From: Syntrophomonadaceae bacterium
GTDB lineage: Bacteria; Bacillota; Syntrophomonadia; Syntrophomonadales; Syntrophomonadaceae
Direction of reading: 5' to 3'
Assembly (NCBI GenBank): GCA_028686565.1
Contig: JAQUBU010000003.1
Location: 1-26,530 of the forward strand
Length of the DNA stretch: 26,530 nt
Of the stretch, positions 1-8,453 are shown piece by piece (the first letter of the stretch is position 1; the number at the start of each line of letters is the position of its first letter). The translations under genes were made by a program, and so were the position numbers. The notes beneath the pieces are model-generated. The model ran no database searches. It was not told the origin of the DNA and saw only the letters and a program-made list of their open reading frames with translations.

Positions 1-375
1 TCAATAGTCTTGGGCGGAGGTCATTCAATTGGCTCCAGTATTGCAGTGAGCACAAATTATTCGCTTATCGCTGCATCAGCAACCATGACCATTCACCCGA
101 TAAGATTAACCGGCCTGGTTATAGGGTTACCCGCCACTTTTGAATACCTCGACAAAATGCAGGAAAGGGTCATCGATTTCACCACCAGACACTCGAATAT
201 CAGCCGGGATAAATTCCGGGAGTTAATGTTTCGTACCGGGGATCTGGCACGCGACATTGGTACTGTTCTGGTTGGCAAGGATGCGGTGGAATGCGGCTTG
301 ATAGATGGGATTGGCGGTCTGAGCGATGCCCTGAGCAAGCTGCACGAATTAATGGACAGGGGAGTCTTGCAATGA
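1..375 (+). CDS. tepA: ClpP-like translocation-enhancing protein TepA, C-terminal part
   Basis: The window opens inside this gene, so only the last 124 or so codons are present and the true start lies upstream. The protein belongs to the ClpP/crotonase-fold serine protease group. The segment GGGHSIG near the left edge carries the nucleophilic Ser context, and the stretch [17 protein letters not shown] is typical of TepA (B. subtilis YmfB) rather than of ClpP proper. In Bacillus, TepA is a cytoplasmic protease-like protein linked to protein export and spore protein turnover. Its TGA stop overlaps the ATG of the next gene (ATGA at 372-375), which implies translational coupling. The neighbours ylzJ and spoIIIE match the Bacillus order and strengthen the call. 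Whether the catalytic triad is complete cannot be judged from the fragment. Confidence 0.85.
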   Translation, partial: SIVLGGGHSIGSSIAVSTNYSLIAASATMTIHPIRLTGLVIGLPATFEYLDKMQERVIDFTTRHSNISRDKFRELMFRTGDLARDIGTVLVGKDAVECGLIDGIGGLSDALSKLHELMDRGVLQ

Positions 376-575
376 TCTATTACATGCTGGAACCCCTTGA
401 ATTGCTTGAGCATCTGCCCCAAAAGGAACGCCGCTACTACAAGCTTTCATCCGGGGGGATATTAACTGCAGAAGTTTTACCATCGGGTCAGCAGCAGGTG
501 GTTGATATCCTGAGCACCGACCCCATGGATTATATGAACAGCGATTTTAGTCCCGGAACACTATTGAATAATTGA
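372..575 (+). CDS. ylzJ: YlzJ-like small protein
   Basis: This is a 67-residue protein starting [12 protein letters not shown]. The start is chosen because ATG 372 overlaps the tepA stop, giving the usual coupled arrangement; longer in-frame readings would run far back into tepA. The motif ILSTDPMDY followed by a PGTLL ending is characteristic of the YlzJ-like family, which is almost always encoded directly after tepA in spore-forming Firmicutes. No catalytic motif, signal peptide or membrane segment is visible. The family has no established biochemical function that I know of, so I give none. A strong terminator follows within ten bases, so the tepA-ylzJ transcription unit ends here. Confidence 0.8.
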   Translation: MIYYMLEPLELLEHLPQKERRYYKLSSGGILTAEVLPSGQQQVVDILSTDPMDYMNSDFSPGTLLNN

Positions 576-579
576 ATGG

Positions 580-624
580 CAGGAGGGAGGGAAATGACAT
601 CTGTCCCTCCCTTCTGTTTTACTT
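580..624 (+). terminator. Rho-independent terminator after tepA-ylzJ
   Basis: The 13-base arms 580-592 and 604-616 (CAGGAGGGAGGGA / TCCCTCCCTTCTG) pair fully with one G-U wobble across an 11-base loop. They are followed by TTTTACTTCTTTT. It lies directly behind the ylzJ stop. Confidence 0.9.
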
Positions 625-806
625 CTTTTAAGAATTCAGCTTTCGAAACTCCAACTGCTCCAGGATTTTTCTCCAAATACAATAAGGGATTTCTTAAACC
701 ACTGTATAATTCATGCTTGTATTTAGAATTCCTCCCCACAGAACTTGCTTTTTCATAATACCAGTGTCTGGAGTTTAATTTATCAAAGTATATTTTTCCA
801 GCAATA

Positions 807-815
807 TGCTATAAT
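807..815 (+). promoter_or_regulatory. Extended -10 promoter of uppP
   Basis: TGCTATAAT at 807-815 is a perfect extended -10 (TGnTATAAT), about 30 bases before the uppP start. No good -35 is visible 17 bases upstream, which is common for extended -10 promoters. The rest of the 576-845 gap holds the terminator above and A/T-rich sequence with no gene I accept. Confidence 0.65.
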
Positions 816-845
816 TTATAAAGTATTTAGAGGGGTGGGAATTGG

Positions 846-1631
846 ATGAATTCTTTAGAGGCCTTTATTCTGGGGGCGGTTCAGGGACTTGCGGAATTTT
901 TACCGGTCAGCAGTTCGGGCCATCTGGTTATATTCCAGCACATTTTTGGAATTGAGGAGGGTCCGATTACTTTTGATGTTCTGGTTCATATGGGTACCTT
1001 GATTGCGGTTTTTATAGCTTTTCGTGATGATATACTTAATATCTTAAAGCACCCTTTCGACCGTTTAACCTGGCTGATCATTGTTGGATGTATTCCGGCC
1101 GGAATCGCGGGCTACTTGCTGGCACCTGTTTTTGAGAAGGCGTTTGAATCCTTGCTGGTAGTTGGAATAGGGTTAATAATTACCGGATTGTTGCTTAAGG
1201 TTTCCGAATATCTTGCCAATCAACATTTTGGTCTCAAAACAGAGGAGGAAACCACATATAAAGATGTTATCTTCATTGGGATAATGCAGGCTATTGCAAT
1301 AATTCCCGGCATATCTCGTTCGGGGTCCACTATTGCAGCCGGGCTTGTATCAGGTTTGGACCGGGAATTTGCAGCGCGTTATTCTTTTCTGCTTTCAATT
1401 CCGGTTATTCTTGGGGCGGGGGTACTGCAATTAAAAGATTTGTTTGTGAGCGGAATTCCAAGTGAGAATATTTTGCCTTATATTATCGGTCCTGTAACCG
1501 CTGCGTTATTCGGCTATTTTGCCATCACAGTTGTAATGAAGATGGTACGAAGAGGAAACCTTTCAGTATTTTCCTATTATTGCTGGACAGTCGGGAGCCT
1601 TACCTTATTATCTTATTATTTTTGGATTTAA
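846..1631 (+). CDS. uppP: Undecaprenyl-diphosphate phosphatase (UppP/BacA)
   Basis: This 261-residue integral membrane enzyme removes a phosphate from undecaprenyl pyrophosphate, recycling the lipid carrier for peptidoglycan and other wall polymers; overexpression gives bacitracin resistance in known members. Both family signatures are present: [15 protein letters not shown] near residues 13-27, with the conserved Glu17 and His26, and PGISRSGST around residues 154-162, with the conserved Arg158. Hydrophobic segments are spread along the whole length, as expected for a polytopic protein. The start at ATG 846 follows a purine-rich ribosome site (GAGGGGTGGG). The gene stands alone, with its own extended -10 promoter and a 117-base gap before the next gene. 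In B. subtilis no uppP lies between ylzJ and spoIIIE, so this is a lineage-specific insertion in the backbone. Confidence 0.95.
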   Translation: MNSLEAFILGAVQGLAEFLPVSSSGHLVIFQHIFGIEEGPITFDVLVHMGTLIAVFIAFRDDILNILKHPFDRLTWLIIVGCIPAGIAGYLLAPVFEKAFESLLVVGIGLIITGLLLKVSEYLANQHFGLKTEEETTYKDVIFIGIMQAIAIIPGISRSGSTIAAGLVSGLDREFAARYSFLLSIPVILGAGVLQLKDLFVSGIPSENILPYIIGPVTAALFGYFAITVVMKMVRRGNLSVFSYYCWTVGSLTLLSYYFWI

Positions 1632-1748
1632 TAATCACTGACTCATAGGCAGCTTGTCTTTTGAGTCTTTTGTTTTTATAAGCAGGAATAATGAACCTGC
1701 AGGAGAAGTCTATAACAGGTAATTATTCCAATAATGTAGGAGAAAAAA

Positions 1749-3977
1749 ATGCCGGAATTGAGCAAAAGCAAAACCAGAAAACCCAGAGCAAGTAAAAAAA
1801 GCAATGAAAAGAGCCAGGCGGTTGGCATTAAAAAGGAAGTTATATCAATAACTCTGTTTATGCTAGCCGTATTTATGTATATAAGTATAAGCAGATTTCA
1901 AAACATGCCGGAAAGTTCTCAATTCATAGGTATTTTAGGTCAGTACACTATGAAGGCATTTGGAATGGTATTCGGTAATGGGGCAATGCTGGTTTCTTTT
2001 CTACTTCTTATCTGGTCTATTGATTTGGGAGTTAATAAAAAATACTGGTCAATACGCATGTGGGGTGTAACCCTTTTATATTTGGCAATACTATTGGGGC
2101 TCAGCCTCTATGATATTCCTGGTGGTATTAATTCCTGGGAAGCTGGGCTTAAAGGGATGGGCGGCGGATATCTGGGGGGCGGATTAGCATTAATATTGAC
2201 TAAATTACTAGGTGAAATTGGGGCTTTAATTATATTATGTTTGACTATTATACTGGCCTTTTTGATGATTATTGATAAACCTATGGTATTAATTAGTTCT
2301 GTTTTTCTTGACCTTGGAAGATTCTTAAGTGCGCGGCTGGTAGATCTTTTTTATTATACTCCTCGTACTGAACCAGTCATTGAATCGAGTTCTGCCAGTG
2401 ATCCTTTGATAATCAGCAGCAGTTCAGAAATTATAGAAGAAAAACCGGAATTCTTCAACAGTAAACCGGATTTGCAGTTGAAACTTAACTTTTACAATGA
2501 AGATAATGATGATAAAGAAAAATTGACGGATGATAATAATAAAATAAGAAGCAGTATCGATTACCATAAACCACCTTTGGAATTATTAAAAAACATCAGC
2601 AATGATAGAAATGTTGATGAGAAGGGTATTAAAGAGAGTATAAGCATACTGGAGGAAACTTTTACCAGTTTCGGAATTGGGGTTAGGGTTAACCAGGTCA
2701 GCTGCGGCCCGGCAGTTACGCGTTATGAGCTTACACCTGCTCCAGGTGTCAAGGTGAGCCGGATATTAAGTCTTACCGATGATTTACAGCTTAACCTGGC
2801 AGCCCAGGGAATTCGAATTGAGGCTCCCATACCGGGCAAATCTGCCATAGGGATAGAGGTTCCCAATAATAAAATTATGAGTGTAGGCTTACGCAATCTG
2901 CTTTCCTCCACAGTCTTCAAACAATTAAACAGTCCCCTGTCCATTGCTCTGGGAGAGGATATCAGCGGAAATACCGTAGTAGCCAAGCTTAATGAGATGC
3001 CCCATTTGCTCATTGCAGGTTCCACCGGTTCTGGAAAAAGTGTCTGTATCAACAGTATAATCATGATATTGCTTTATAATTCAACTCCCGAAGAGCTTAA
3101 ACTCGTATTTATTGATCCTAAAATGGTGGAATTGGCAGTATATAATGGTATTCCTCATCTTATGACTCCGGTAGTTACAGATCCGAAAAAAGCGTCGGTT
3201 GTTTTGCGTTGGATGGTAACTGAAATGGAAAAAAGATATCGTCTGTTCGCGGATAAGGGTGTGCGCGATATCCAAAGATATAATCAGGTTGCCTTTGAAA
3301 AGCTGCCTTATATCGTTATTATCATTGATGAACTCGCTGATCTTATGATGATTGCACCGCTTGAAGTTGAGGATTCCATTTGCCGCTTGGCCCAGATGTC
3401 AAGGGCTGCTGGTATGCATTTGATTGTAGCAACCCAAAGGCCATCGGTAGATGTAGTAACAGGTATTATTAAAGCCAATATACCATCGCGAATAGCTTTC
3501 GCGGTCTCATCCCAGGTTGATTCCAGGACCATTCTCGATTGTGCCGGAGCCGAAAAACTGCTGGGCAAAGGTGATATGCTTTTCCTTCCGGTAGGTGCTG
3601 CCAAACCATTCCGGGTTCAGGGAGCATATGTTTCTGATCAGGAGATAGAAAATACCGTAGAGTTTATTAAGCAACAGCTTATGACGGCTCCTCAGGATGA
3701 CCAGGATGCAGAACTGGCACTTTCCCTGGAGCAAATGGAAAAAGAGAATTTTGGAGATGATTTGTTTTGGGATGCGGTTAAAGTATTTGTTGAAAACCAG
3801 AAGGCTTCGGTATCAATTCTGCAGAGAAGATTGCGTATTGGATATTCCCGGGCCGCCCGGCTGGTTGATATGATGGAGGAACGAGGTTTGGTTTCCGAAC
3901 TTGATAATAATAAAAGACGCGAAGTCTTGATAGATAGGGAGCAATTGGAAAAACTATACTCTAATCCAAAACTATGA
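1749..3977 (+). CDS. spoIIIE: DNA translocase FtsK/SpoIIIE
   Basis: This 742-residue membrane-anchored hexameric ATPase pumps chromosomal DNA through the division or sporulation septum. Residues 1-25 are basic. Four or five hydrophobic segments follow between about residues 30 and 175 (for example VISITLFMLAVFMY). A polar linker rich in Ser, Asp and Asn spans about 205-290. The motor has Walker A GSTGSGKS at 424-431 and Walker B IVIIIDE ending at Asp527-Glu528. The C-terminal gamma winged helix, about 675-735, contains SILQRRLRIGYSRAARLVDMM and reads DNA polarity sequences. AGGAGA stands just before ATG 1749. Its place after ylzJ matches spoIIIE of Bacillus, but sequence alone does not separate the SpoIIIE role from the general FtsK role. 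Confidence 0.95.
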   Translation: MPELSKSKTRKPRASKKSNEKSQAVGIKKEVISITLFMLAVFMYISISRFQNMPESSQFIGILGQYTMKAFGMVFGNGAMLVSFLLLIWSIDLGVNKKYWSIRMWGVTLLYLAILLGLSLYDIPGGINSWEAGLKGMGGGYLGGGLALILTKLLGEIGALIILCLTIILAFLMIIDKPMVLISSVFLDLGRFLSARLVDLFYYTPRTEPVIESSSASDPLIISSSSEIIEEKPEFFNSKPDLQLKLNFYNEDNDDKEKLTDDNNKIRSSIDYHKPPLELLKNISNDRNVDEKGIKESISILEETFTSFGIGVRVNQVSCGPAVTRYELTPAPGVKVSRILSLTDDLQLNLAAQGIRIEAPIPGKSAIGIEVPNNKIMSVGLRNLLSSTVFKQLNSPLSIALGEDISGNTVVAKLNEMPHLLIAGSTGSGKSVCINSIIMILLYNSTPEELKLVFIDPKMVELAVYNGIPHLMTPVVTDPKKASVVLRWMVTEMEKRYRLFADKGVRDIQRYNQVAFEKLPYIVIIIDELADLMMIAPLEVEDSICRLAQMSRAAGMHLIVATQRPSVDVVTGIIKANIPSRIAFAVSSQVDSRTILDCAGAEKLLGKGDMLFLPVGAAKPFRVQGAYVSDQEIENTVEFIKQQLMTAPQDDQDAELALSLEQMEKENFGDDLFWDAVKVFVENQKASVSILQRRLRIGYSRAARLVDMMEERGLVSELDNNKRREVLIDREQLEKLYSNPKL

Positions 3978-4024
3978 TAGTATGATTGCGGAAGGATATA
4001 ATAGGATATCAGAGGAGAAGAAGC

Positions 4025-4984
4025 ATGAGACTGACTTCCCGGGAGAAGGAAATATTTGAGGTTTTAAAAAATGAACCATTAATATCTCAGGACGAATTGT
4101 CTCGACGTTTTGGTATTACACGTTCATCAGTAGCTGTGCATATTTCGAACCTGATGAAAAAGGGTATTATTCTGGGAAAAGGATATGTTTTTAATGAGGA
4201 AGTATCCATAGTAATAATTGGTGAAAGCTATATGAAAATAAGTATTAATACCGAAAGTGAAAACCATACGGTCGATGTTAGTTATGGTGGATTTGGCCTT
4301 GATGCAGGCCGGGTTTTTACAAACTTTGGTGTGGGTGTTAAACTTATAACTGTTTTGGGCAATGATGAGTTGGGGACGAATATACTTAATGAGATTCAGG
4401 GCAAGAATATAGAAACATTTAATATTTATAAGCATCCAGAAAAGAGGAGCTGCCGTAAAGTTTTAGTCAATAATAACCTGATTTTTGAAGAAAACTTTAA
4501 TTCTGATGAATATGAGAAGGCTATTAATGCCCGTGAATGGGTAGCTTTCAACTGTGAGTGGCTCTTGGTTGAACCTCAGTTTCAAGAAGATGTTTGCCGT
4601 CGCGCCATGGGTAAAGATGAAGAAAAATTGCCGTTTTTATGCACATACTATAATATTGATTTCCCGGAAGAAATTCCTGAATATTTATCCAAATATGCCT
4701 ACCTTGTTTTGGGTGTGAGTGATGCCAAAAATCTGGATTTATATGGAGAAAAGGTTAATGAATTAATCAAGGATGGAAGCCGGAACTGCATTGTAACTGA
4801 TGGCAGCAGTCGTCTTTTGTATTACAGTAAACAGGTTGTTACTGACTTCCCTCTAATGCCCAACCAAAATTTTGCCGGTAACAAGGGTATGTGCGCTTTA
4901 TTAGCAGGACTTATTTATGGGATTGCCAGTGGATATCCATTGCGTCAGGCAGTTAGAATTGCGATTGGAAATGCTTCAGTTTAA
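4025..4984 (+). CDS. Winged-helix plus PfkB-like protein, kinase site degenerate
   Basis: This 319-residue protein has two parts. Residues 1-55 form a winged helix-turn-helix (SQDELSRRFGITRSSVAVHIS) like those of HTH-PfkB sugar or pseudouridine kinases. Residues 58-319 have the ribokinase/PfkB fold; the N-terminal signature GGFGLDAGRVF...VLGNDELG is recognisable. The essential GAGD motif is not: the best match is FAGN at 283-286, and aligning on the following AGL instead puts Cys290 at the Asp position. The protein also stops soon after this motif. I infer a sugar- or nucleoside-sensing regulator, or an inactive kinase. ATG 4025 is chosen because AGGAG at 4012-4016 sits just upstream; an earlier in-frame start would have no such site. 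It occupies the position of the GntR-type ymfC gene in B. subtilis. Confidence 0.75.
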   Translation: MRLTSREKEIFEVLKNEPLISQDELSRRFGITRSSVAVHISNLMKKGIILGKGYVFNEEVSIVIIGESYMKISINTESENHTVDVSYGGFGLDAGRVFTNFGVGVKLITVLGNDELGTNILNEIQGKNIETFNIYKHPEKRSCRKVLVNNNLIFEENFNSDEYEKAINAREWVAFNCEWLLVEPQFQEDVCRRAMGKDEEKLPFLCTYYNIDFPEEIPEYLSKYAYLVLGVSDAKNLDLYGEKVNELIKDGSRNCIVTDGSSRLLYYSKQVVTDFPLMPNQNFAGNKGMCALLAGLIYGIASGYPLRQAVRIAIGNASV

Positions 4985-5031
4985 TAAGATATATCAAGAG
5001 ACTTTTACACTCTGTTAAGGAGTTGATTTAT

Positions 5032-5757
5032 GTGTCATGGGGAGAAATCTTACGGAAAGAAAGAGAAAAACTAGGTTATACCCTGGAAAAGGTAGAAGAG
5101 GAAACAAAAATAAGAAAATACTATCTGGAAATGATGGAGAATGATGATTTTACATCTCTTCCCCCTCAGGTCTATGCCATTGGTTTTGTAAAAAGATATG
5201 CTAAATTATTAAATCTTGACGAAAATCATATGGTAAGTGAGTTTAAACTTTTAGCCTATGGTAAAGAACATCATGAAGATACGGTTATTGTCCATACCAA
5301 CCCCGTTAATTTAAAACGCAAGATTCCCTGGCGGAATGTTGTATATGGTGTAGTATTCCTGATGATTGTACTTTGGGCTGGCAACTATCTGGCAGGAATT
5401 ATTACTGATAACGGTGTTAAAAACAACACTCCTCAAATTGTTGATAAGCAAAAAGAACCTGCTAAACCGGCAGAAAAAACAACAGAGAATAAACCGCAAG
5501 GGGTTAAACTGGAGGTCAAGGTAATACAAAATTGCTGGCTTAATATTATAGTTGATGGGGTTTCCCAATATACGGGTATTGTTCCGGCTGGAGAAAATCG
5601 GATCTATGAAGGGAAAAAATCAGTATATATAAATGCTGGTAATGCCGGAGGTATTGAAATTACTTTTAATGGAGTCAAACAAAGTCCGCTGGGTGCCAGT
5701 GGTCAAGTAGTGGATAAGGAATTCCTAGCTGATAATCAGGATTCAGGACAGGAGTAA
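5032..5757 (+). CDS. rodZ: RodZ-like cytoskeletal membrane protein
   Basis: This 241-residue single-pass protein has the RodZ layout. A cytoplasmic helix-turn-helix occupies about residues 3-70 (GEILRKEREKLGYTLEKVEE, then LPPQVYAIGFVKRYAKLL). A basic patch and one membrane segment lie near 105-125 (VVYGVVFLMIVLWAGNYLAG). A Lys/Pro-rich linker leads to an external DUF4115-type beta domain at about 160-235 (LEVKVIQNCWLNIIVDG). RodZ links the MreB cytoskeleton to wall synthesis in known systems. GTG 5032 is preferred: AAGGAG at 5016-5021 is ten bases upstream, whereas the in-frame TTG at 5023 nearly touches that site and ATG 5030 is out of frame. rimO follows after six bases, so the two are probably co-transcribed. 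The Bacillus counterpart is ymfM, also just before pgsA. Confidence 0.85.
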   Translation: MSWGEILRKEREKLGYTLEKVEEETKIRKYYLEMMENDDFTSLPPQVYAIGFVKRYAKLLNLDENHMVSEFKLLAYGKEHHEDTVIVHTNPVNLKRKIPWRNVVYGVVFLMIVLWAGNYLAGIITDNGVKNNTPQIVDKQKEPAKPAEKTTENKPQGVKLEVKVIQNCWLNIIVDGVSQYTGIVPAGENRIYEGKKSVYINAGNAGGIEITFNGVKQSPLGASGQVVDKEFLADNQDSGQE

Positions 5758-5763
5758 GAGCGG

Positions 5764-7095
5764 GTGAATATTGGATTTATTAGTCTGGGCTGTCCGAAGA
5801 ATCGTGTTGATACCGAGATAATGATGGCGTTATTAAAAAAATCAGGACATAGAATAGTAAGCTCATTGGAAGATGCCGAAACTATCATAATCAATACTTG
5901 CGGATTCATAAGCTCAGCTCAGGAAGAAGCTATTGATACCATTCTGGAAACTGGAAAATTGAAAACACAGGGCAAGCTAAAATATCTTATTGCCACTGGT
6001 TGTCTGTCCCAAAGATTTGGAAAGCAATTACTCGATGAATTGCCTGAGTTGGATGGGATAGCAGGGATTGCTTCTCTTACTGCAATTAATGAATTAGTTG
6101 AGGAAGTGCAGAAGGGCAAACGTATTGCGGCAACCGGGGCGCTGCCGGAGTTATTTATTGAAAAAGGACCACGAATTCTGACTACACCGCCTGGTTCGGC
6201 ATATTTAAAAATAAGTGAAGGATGTAATAATCACTGTACATACTGCACCATACCTTCCATAAGAGGAAAACTCAGGTCGAGACCTCTTGAAGAATTGATA
6301 CTTGAAGCGAAGGACCTGGTTAAACGCGGGATTAAAGAAATAACCCTGATTGCTCAAGACACAGCGGTTTATGGTTGGGACCTTTATGGCAAACACAGGC
6401 TGGTTGCACTTCTTAAGGAAATCAATAAAATTGAGGGTTTGGAATGGGTTCGCTTAATGTATTTGCATCCGCTGCATATTAATAACGAATTAATAGATAC
6501 CATTGCCAGCGAAACCAAGATAATACCATATCTGGATATCCCTATTCAACATGCTTCCAATAAGATTCTAAAGCTTATGAACCGTCATCAGGATGTTAAT
6601 GACCTGCGCAGACTTATTAGTGATCTGCGGGAACGTATTGATGGATTGGTGTTAAGAACCACCGTGATGGTCGGATTTCCAGGCGAAGAGGCGGCGGATT
6701 TTCAGCAGCTTTATGATTTTGTAGGTGAAACTGTATTTGATTGTCTGGGTATATTTACATATGCTGCTGAAGAAGGAACCCCTGCTGCGATGATGGATGC
6801 TCAAGTAGATGAGGAAATCAAGGCGCAAAGATTTGATGAAATCACAAATGTGCAACAAAAAATAAACCGCCATAAGAATATTTCCAGAATCAAGAGTGTT
6901 CAAAAAATATTGATTTCCACGCAAACCGGGAAAGGTTTATATATTGGCAGAGGTTATTATCAGGCACCTGAGGTTGATGGACTAACCATTGTTAAATGCA
7001 AATCTCGTTTAACTAAAGGCGAATTTTATGATGTACAATTAATTGGAGTAAGAAACTATGACATGATTGGAGAATTGGCTAATGAACGTGCCTAA
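5764..7095 (+). CDS. rimO: Ribosomal protein S12 methylthiotransferase RimO
   Basis: This 443-residue radical-SAM enzyme adds a methylthio group to the conserved Asp of ribosomal protein S12. The N-terminal UPF0004 domain has the three cluster-binding cysteines Cys10 (SLGCPKNRVD), Cys46 (NTCGFI) and Cys80 (ATGCL). The radical-SAM motif CNNHCTYC gives Cys154, Cys158 and Cys161. A TRAM domain follows from about residue 375. The SLGCPKNRVDTE opening separates RimO from the related MiaB, which has a different N-terminal motif. Start is GTG 5764. The end overlaps pgsA by 14 bases, consistent with one operon with rodZ and pgsA. All expected cluster ligands are present, so I expect an active enzyme. 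Confidence 0.95.
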   Translation: MNIGFISLGCPKNRVDTEIMMALLKKSGHRIVSSLEDAETIIINTCGFISSAQEEAIDTILETGKLKTQGKLKYLIATGCLSQRFGKQLLDELPELDGIAGIASLTAINELVEEVQKGKRIAATGALPELFIEKGPRILTTPPGSAYLKISEGCNNHCTYCTIPSIRGKLRSRPLEELILEAKDLVKRGIKEITLIAQDTAVYGWDLYGKHRLVALLKEINKIEGLEWVRLMYLHPLHINNELIDTIASETKIIPYLDIPIQHASNKILKLMNRHQDVNDLRRLISDLRERIDGLVLRTTVMVGFPGEEAADFQQLYDFVGETVFDCLGIFTYAAEEGTPAAMMDAQVDEEIKAQRFDEITNVQQKINRHKNISRIKSVQKILISTQTGKGLYIGRGYYQAPEVDGLTIVKCKSRLTKGEFYDVQLIGVRNYDMIGELANERA

Positions 7096-7612
7096 TAGCC
7101 TTACGCTCCTGCGTATTATATTGATTCCGGTTTTCGTAATCATTTTGATGGTCAGGATGCCATATGGGGATTATTTTGCGGCTGCTGTTTTTATCGTAGC
7201 TACTCTTACTGATAGTTTGGATGGTTATCTGGCAAGAAAGTGGAAACAAGTAACCAAACTGGGGATTGTTTTAGATCCCATAGCAGATAAACTTCTGATT
7301 ACAGCTGCATTAATAATTTTAGTGCAGCTTGGAAGAATTCATGGCTGGATTGCAATCGTTATTCTGGGAAGGGAATTTGCAGTCTCTGGACTGCGAATTG
7401 TCAAGGCTGAAGAGGGGGTTATTATTCCTGCCAGCAAGCTGGGGAAGATAAAGACCGTAAGCCAAGTTATAGCGGTTTTGCTGATAATATTAGAGAAAGC
7501 TTATCAACCTTATATTCCTTTGCCTTTAGGGCCGTGGGCAATGTATTTTGCAGTAATTATCACCATTTTATCAGGTGTGGAATATTTTTATCGCTTTCAA
7601 TTACACAAATAA
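7082..7612 (+). CDS. pgsA: CDP-diacylglycerol-glycerol-3-phosphate 3-phosphatidyltransferase
   Basis: This 176-residue integral membrane enzyme makes phosphatidylglycerol phosphate, the committed step to acidic phospholipids. The full CDP-alcohol phosphotransferase signature D-x2-D-G-x2-A-R-x8-G-x3-D-x3-D is visible from DSLDGYLARKWKQ to GIVLDPIADK. Hydrophobic helices flank it on both sides. The start is ATG 7082 (MNVPNSLTLLRI), the usual PgsA N-terminus, with GGAG at 7069-7072 inside the rimO end; an in-frame TTG at 7067 would add five residues and is less likely. It overlaps rimO by 14 bases. The gene order rodZ-(rimO)-pgsA-cinA-recA is widely conserved in Firmicutes, which supports the assignment over other CDP-alcohol transferases. 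Confidence 0.95.
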   Translation: MNVPNSLTLLRIILIPVFVIILMVRMPYGDYFAAAVFIVATLTDSLDGYLARKWKQVTKLGIVLDPIADKLLITAALIILVQLGRIHGWIAIVILGREFAVSGLRIVKAEEGVIIPASKLGKIKTVSQVIAVLLIILEKAYQPYIPLPLGPWAMYFAVIITILSGVEYFYRFQLHK

Positions 7613-7652
7613 AGTTAGATGTGAGGACTTAGGGGCAGAAATAATCCCCTGA

Positions 7653-7704
7653 CTCGTTGTAGCCGTGCGAAGAAACTGCTACGCAGTTCTTCGGTGATTG
7701 AATT
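7653..7704. repeat. Dispersed hairpin module, single copy (locus A)
   Basis: This roughly 52-base module resembles those at 15294-15400 and 21861-21973. It begins CTCGTTGTAGCCGTGCG, matching CTCGTTGCAG and GCAGCGGTGCG in the other loci. Its core AACTGC-TAC-GCAGTT forms a perfect short hairpin extended by GAA/TTC arms. Just upstream, AGGGG (7631-7635) can pair with CCCCT (7646-7650). It lies between pgsA and the next promoter, with no accepted gene across it. Confidence 0.6.
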
Positions 7705-7781
7705 GTTTTCCTTTACATACTTAATTTGGAATTTGATCGTCGCTTATGGACACAAGAAGGCAGATTGAAAAATTAAATATA

Positions 7782-7825
7782 AATGCCTCAAAGAGGCTCT
7801 GGCAACAGAGCCTCTTTTGGGCATT
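7782..7825. terminator. Long inverted repeat, probably a bidirectional terminator
   Basis: Two 20-base arms, 7782-7801 and 7806-7825, pair at 19 of 20 positions, counting one G-T wobble, around the loop GCAA. The inner arms GAGGCTCTG/CAGAGCCTC are followed by TTTT on the right and preceded by AAA on the left, so the hairpin could stop transcription from either side. It probably ends the rodZ-rimO-pgsA unit. The perfect outer AATGCC/GGCATT pairing is more than a terminator needs. Confidence 0.7.
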
Positions 7826-7872
7826 TATTGGGGTTTTACCAGATATTGATTCGGTCCTGGGGGTATTGTGTA

Positions 7873-7881
7873 TGATATAAT
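7873..7881 (+). promoter_or_regulatory. Extended -10 promoter of the 7908-9917 operon
   Basis: TGATATAAT at 7873-7881 is a perfect extended -10, 27 bases before the ATG at 7908. No convincing -35 lies 17 bases upstream. It stands between the inverted repeat and an AAGGAG ribosome site, so the two downstream genes are probably read as their own unit. Confidence 0.6.
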
Positions 7882-7907
7882 AATGCGGTAAAGGAGTGCG
7901 AAATTAA

Positions 7908-8426
7908 ATGAAAAAGAATGAATTTAGGGTTTTAGTATCTATAATTGCCCTGATTTTATCTCTGGGAGTTTTTTTAGCTGCCTTTTATTTTTATGAAGAA
8001 TGGGGTATAAAAAAACCATTGGACAATCAGATAAAAACTGTTGAGCTTGTACAAAAGGTAAATATTAACGAGCAGGGCAAAAAATATGAAATAAAAGTGT
8101 ATTTAAACAAATCCAGCGATATTCAAAAATCTTATATTGAAATTGTTAAGGCAATAGAGTCCAAACTGGGTGCGAGGGAATATCAACTAGTCATAAAGGA
8201 CCAGCGCAATACCAGCTTGCAAAAATTATTTAGTCAACTGCAACCTGCAGTGTATGAATCATTGGCTAACAACAAGTATATATGGCTGAATGAAGAAATA
8301 GCCAGACAGGCTGAAAAAAGAAATATGAAACATAATATTTTTATTGATGGCGAGCATTTATTTATACAGATTTATGATGGCAATCACTTTTTATATGAAA
8401 TAATCAATCGCCAGGAAATAAAATAG
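7908..8426 (+). CDS. Single-pass membrane protein of unknown function
   Basis: I do not recognise this 172-residue protein. Residues 1-8 are basic or polar, and one strong hydrophobic segment follows (LVSIIALILSLGVFLAAFYF, about 9-28). The remaining 140 residues are hydrophilic with alternating charged helices and short beta-like stretches, with no cysteines and no metal or catalytic motif. The likely topology is N-terminus in, with most of the protein outside the membrane; an uncleaved anchor is more likely than a secreted form. It has its own extended -10 promoter and an AAGGAG site. It precedes an FtsH-like protease by 27 bases. That protease lacks the usual extracytoplasmic domain, so a partnership is possible, but this is inference from gene order only. 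Confidence 0.75.
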   Translation: MKKNEFRVLVSIIALILSLGVFLAAFYFYEEWGIKKPLDNQIKTVELVQKVNINEQGKKYEIKVYLNKSSDIQKSYIEIVKAIESKLGAREYQLVIKDQRNTSLQKLFSQLQPAVYESLANNKYIWLNEEIARQAEKRNMKHNIFIDGEHLFIQIYDGNHFLYEIINRQEIK

Positions 8427-8453
8427 GGTATCAGCTAAAGAGGAGGATTTGTC

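Noticed and set aside
576..758. A 60-residue + strand reading frame after ylzJ
   Set aside because: Its first 15 codons are the terminator stem and loop, it lacks a ribosome site and shows no protein-like composition.
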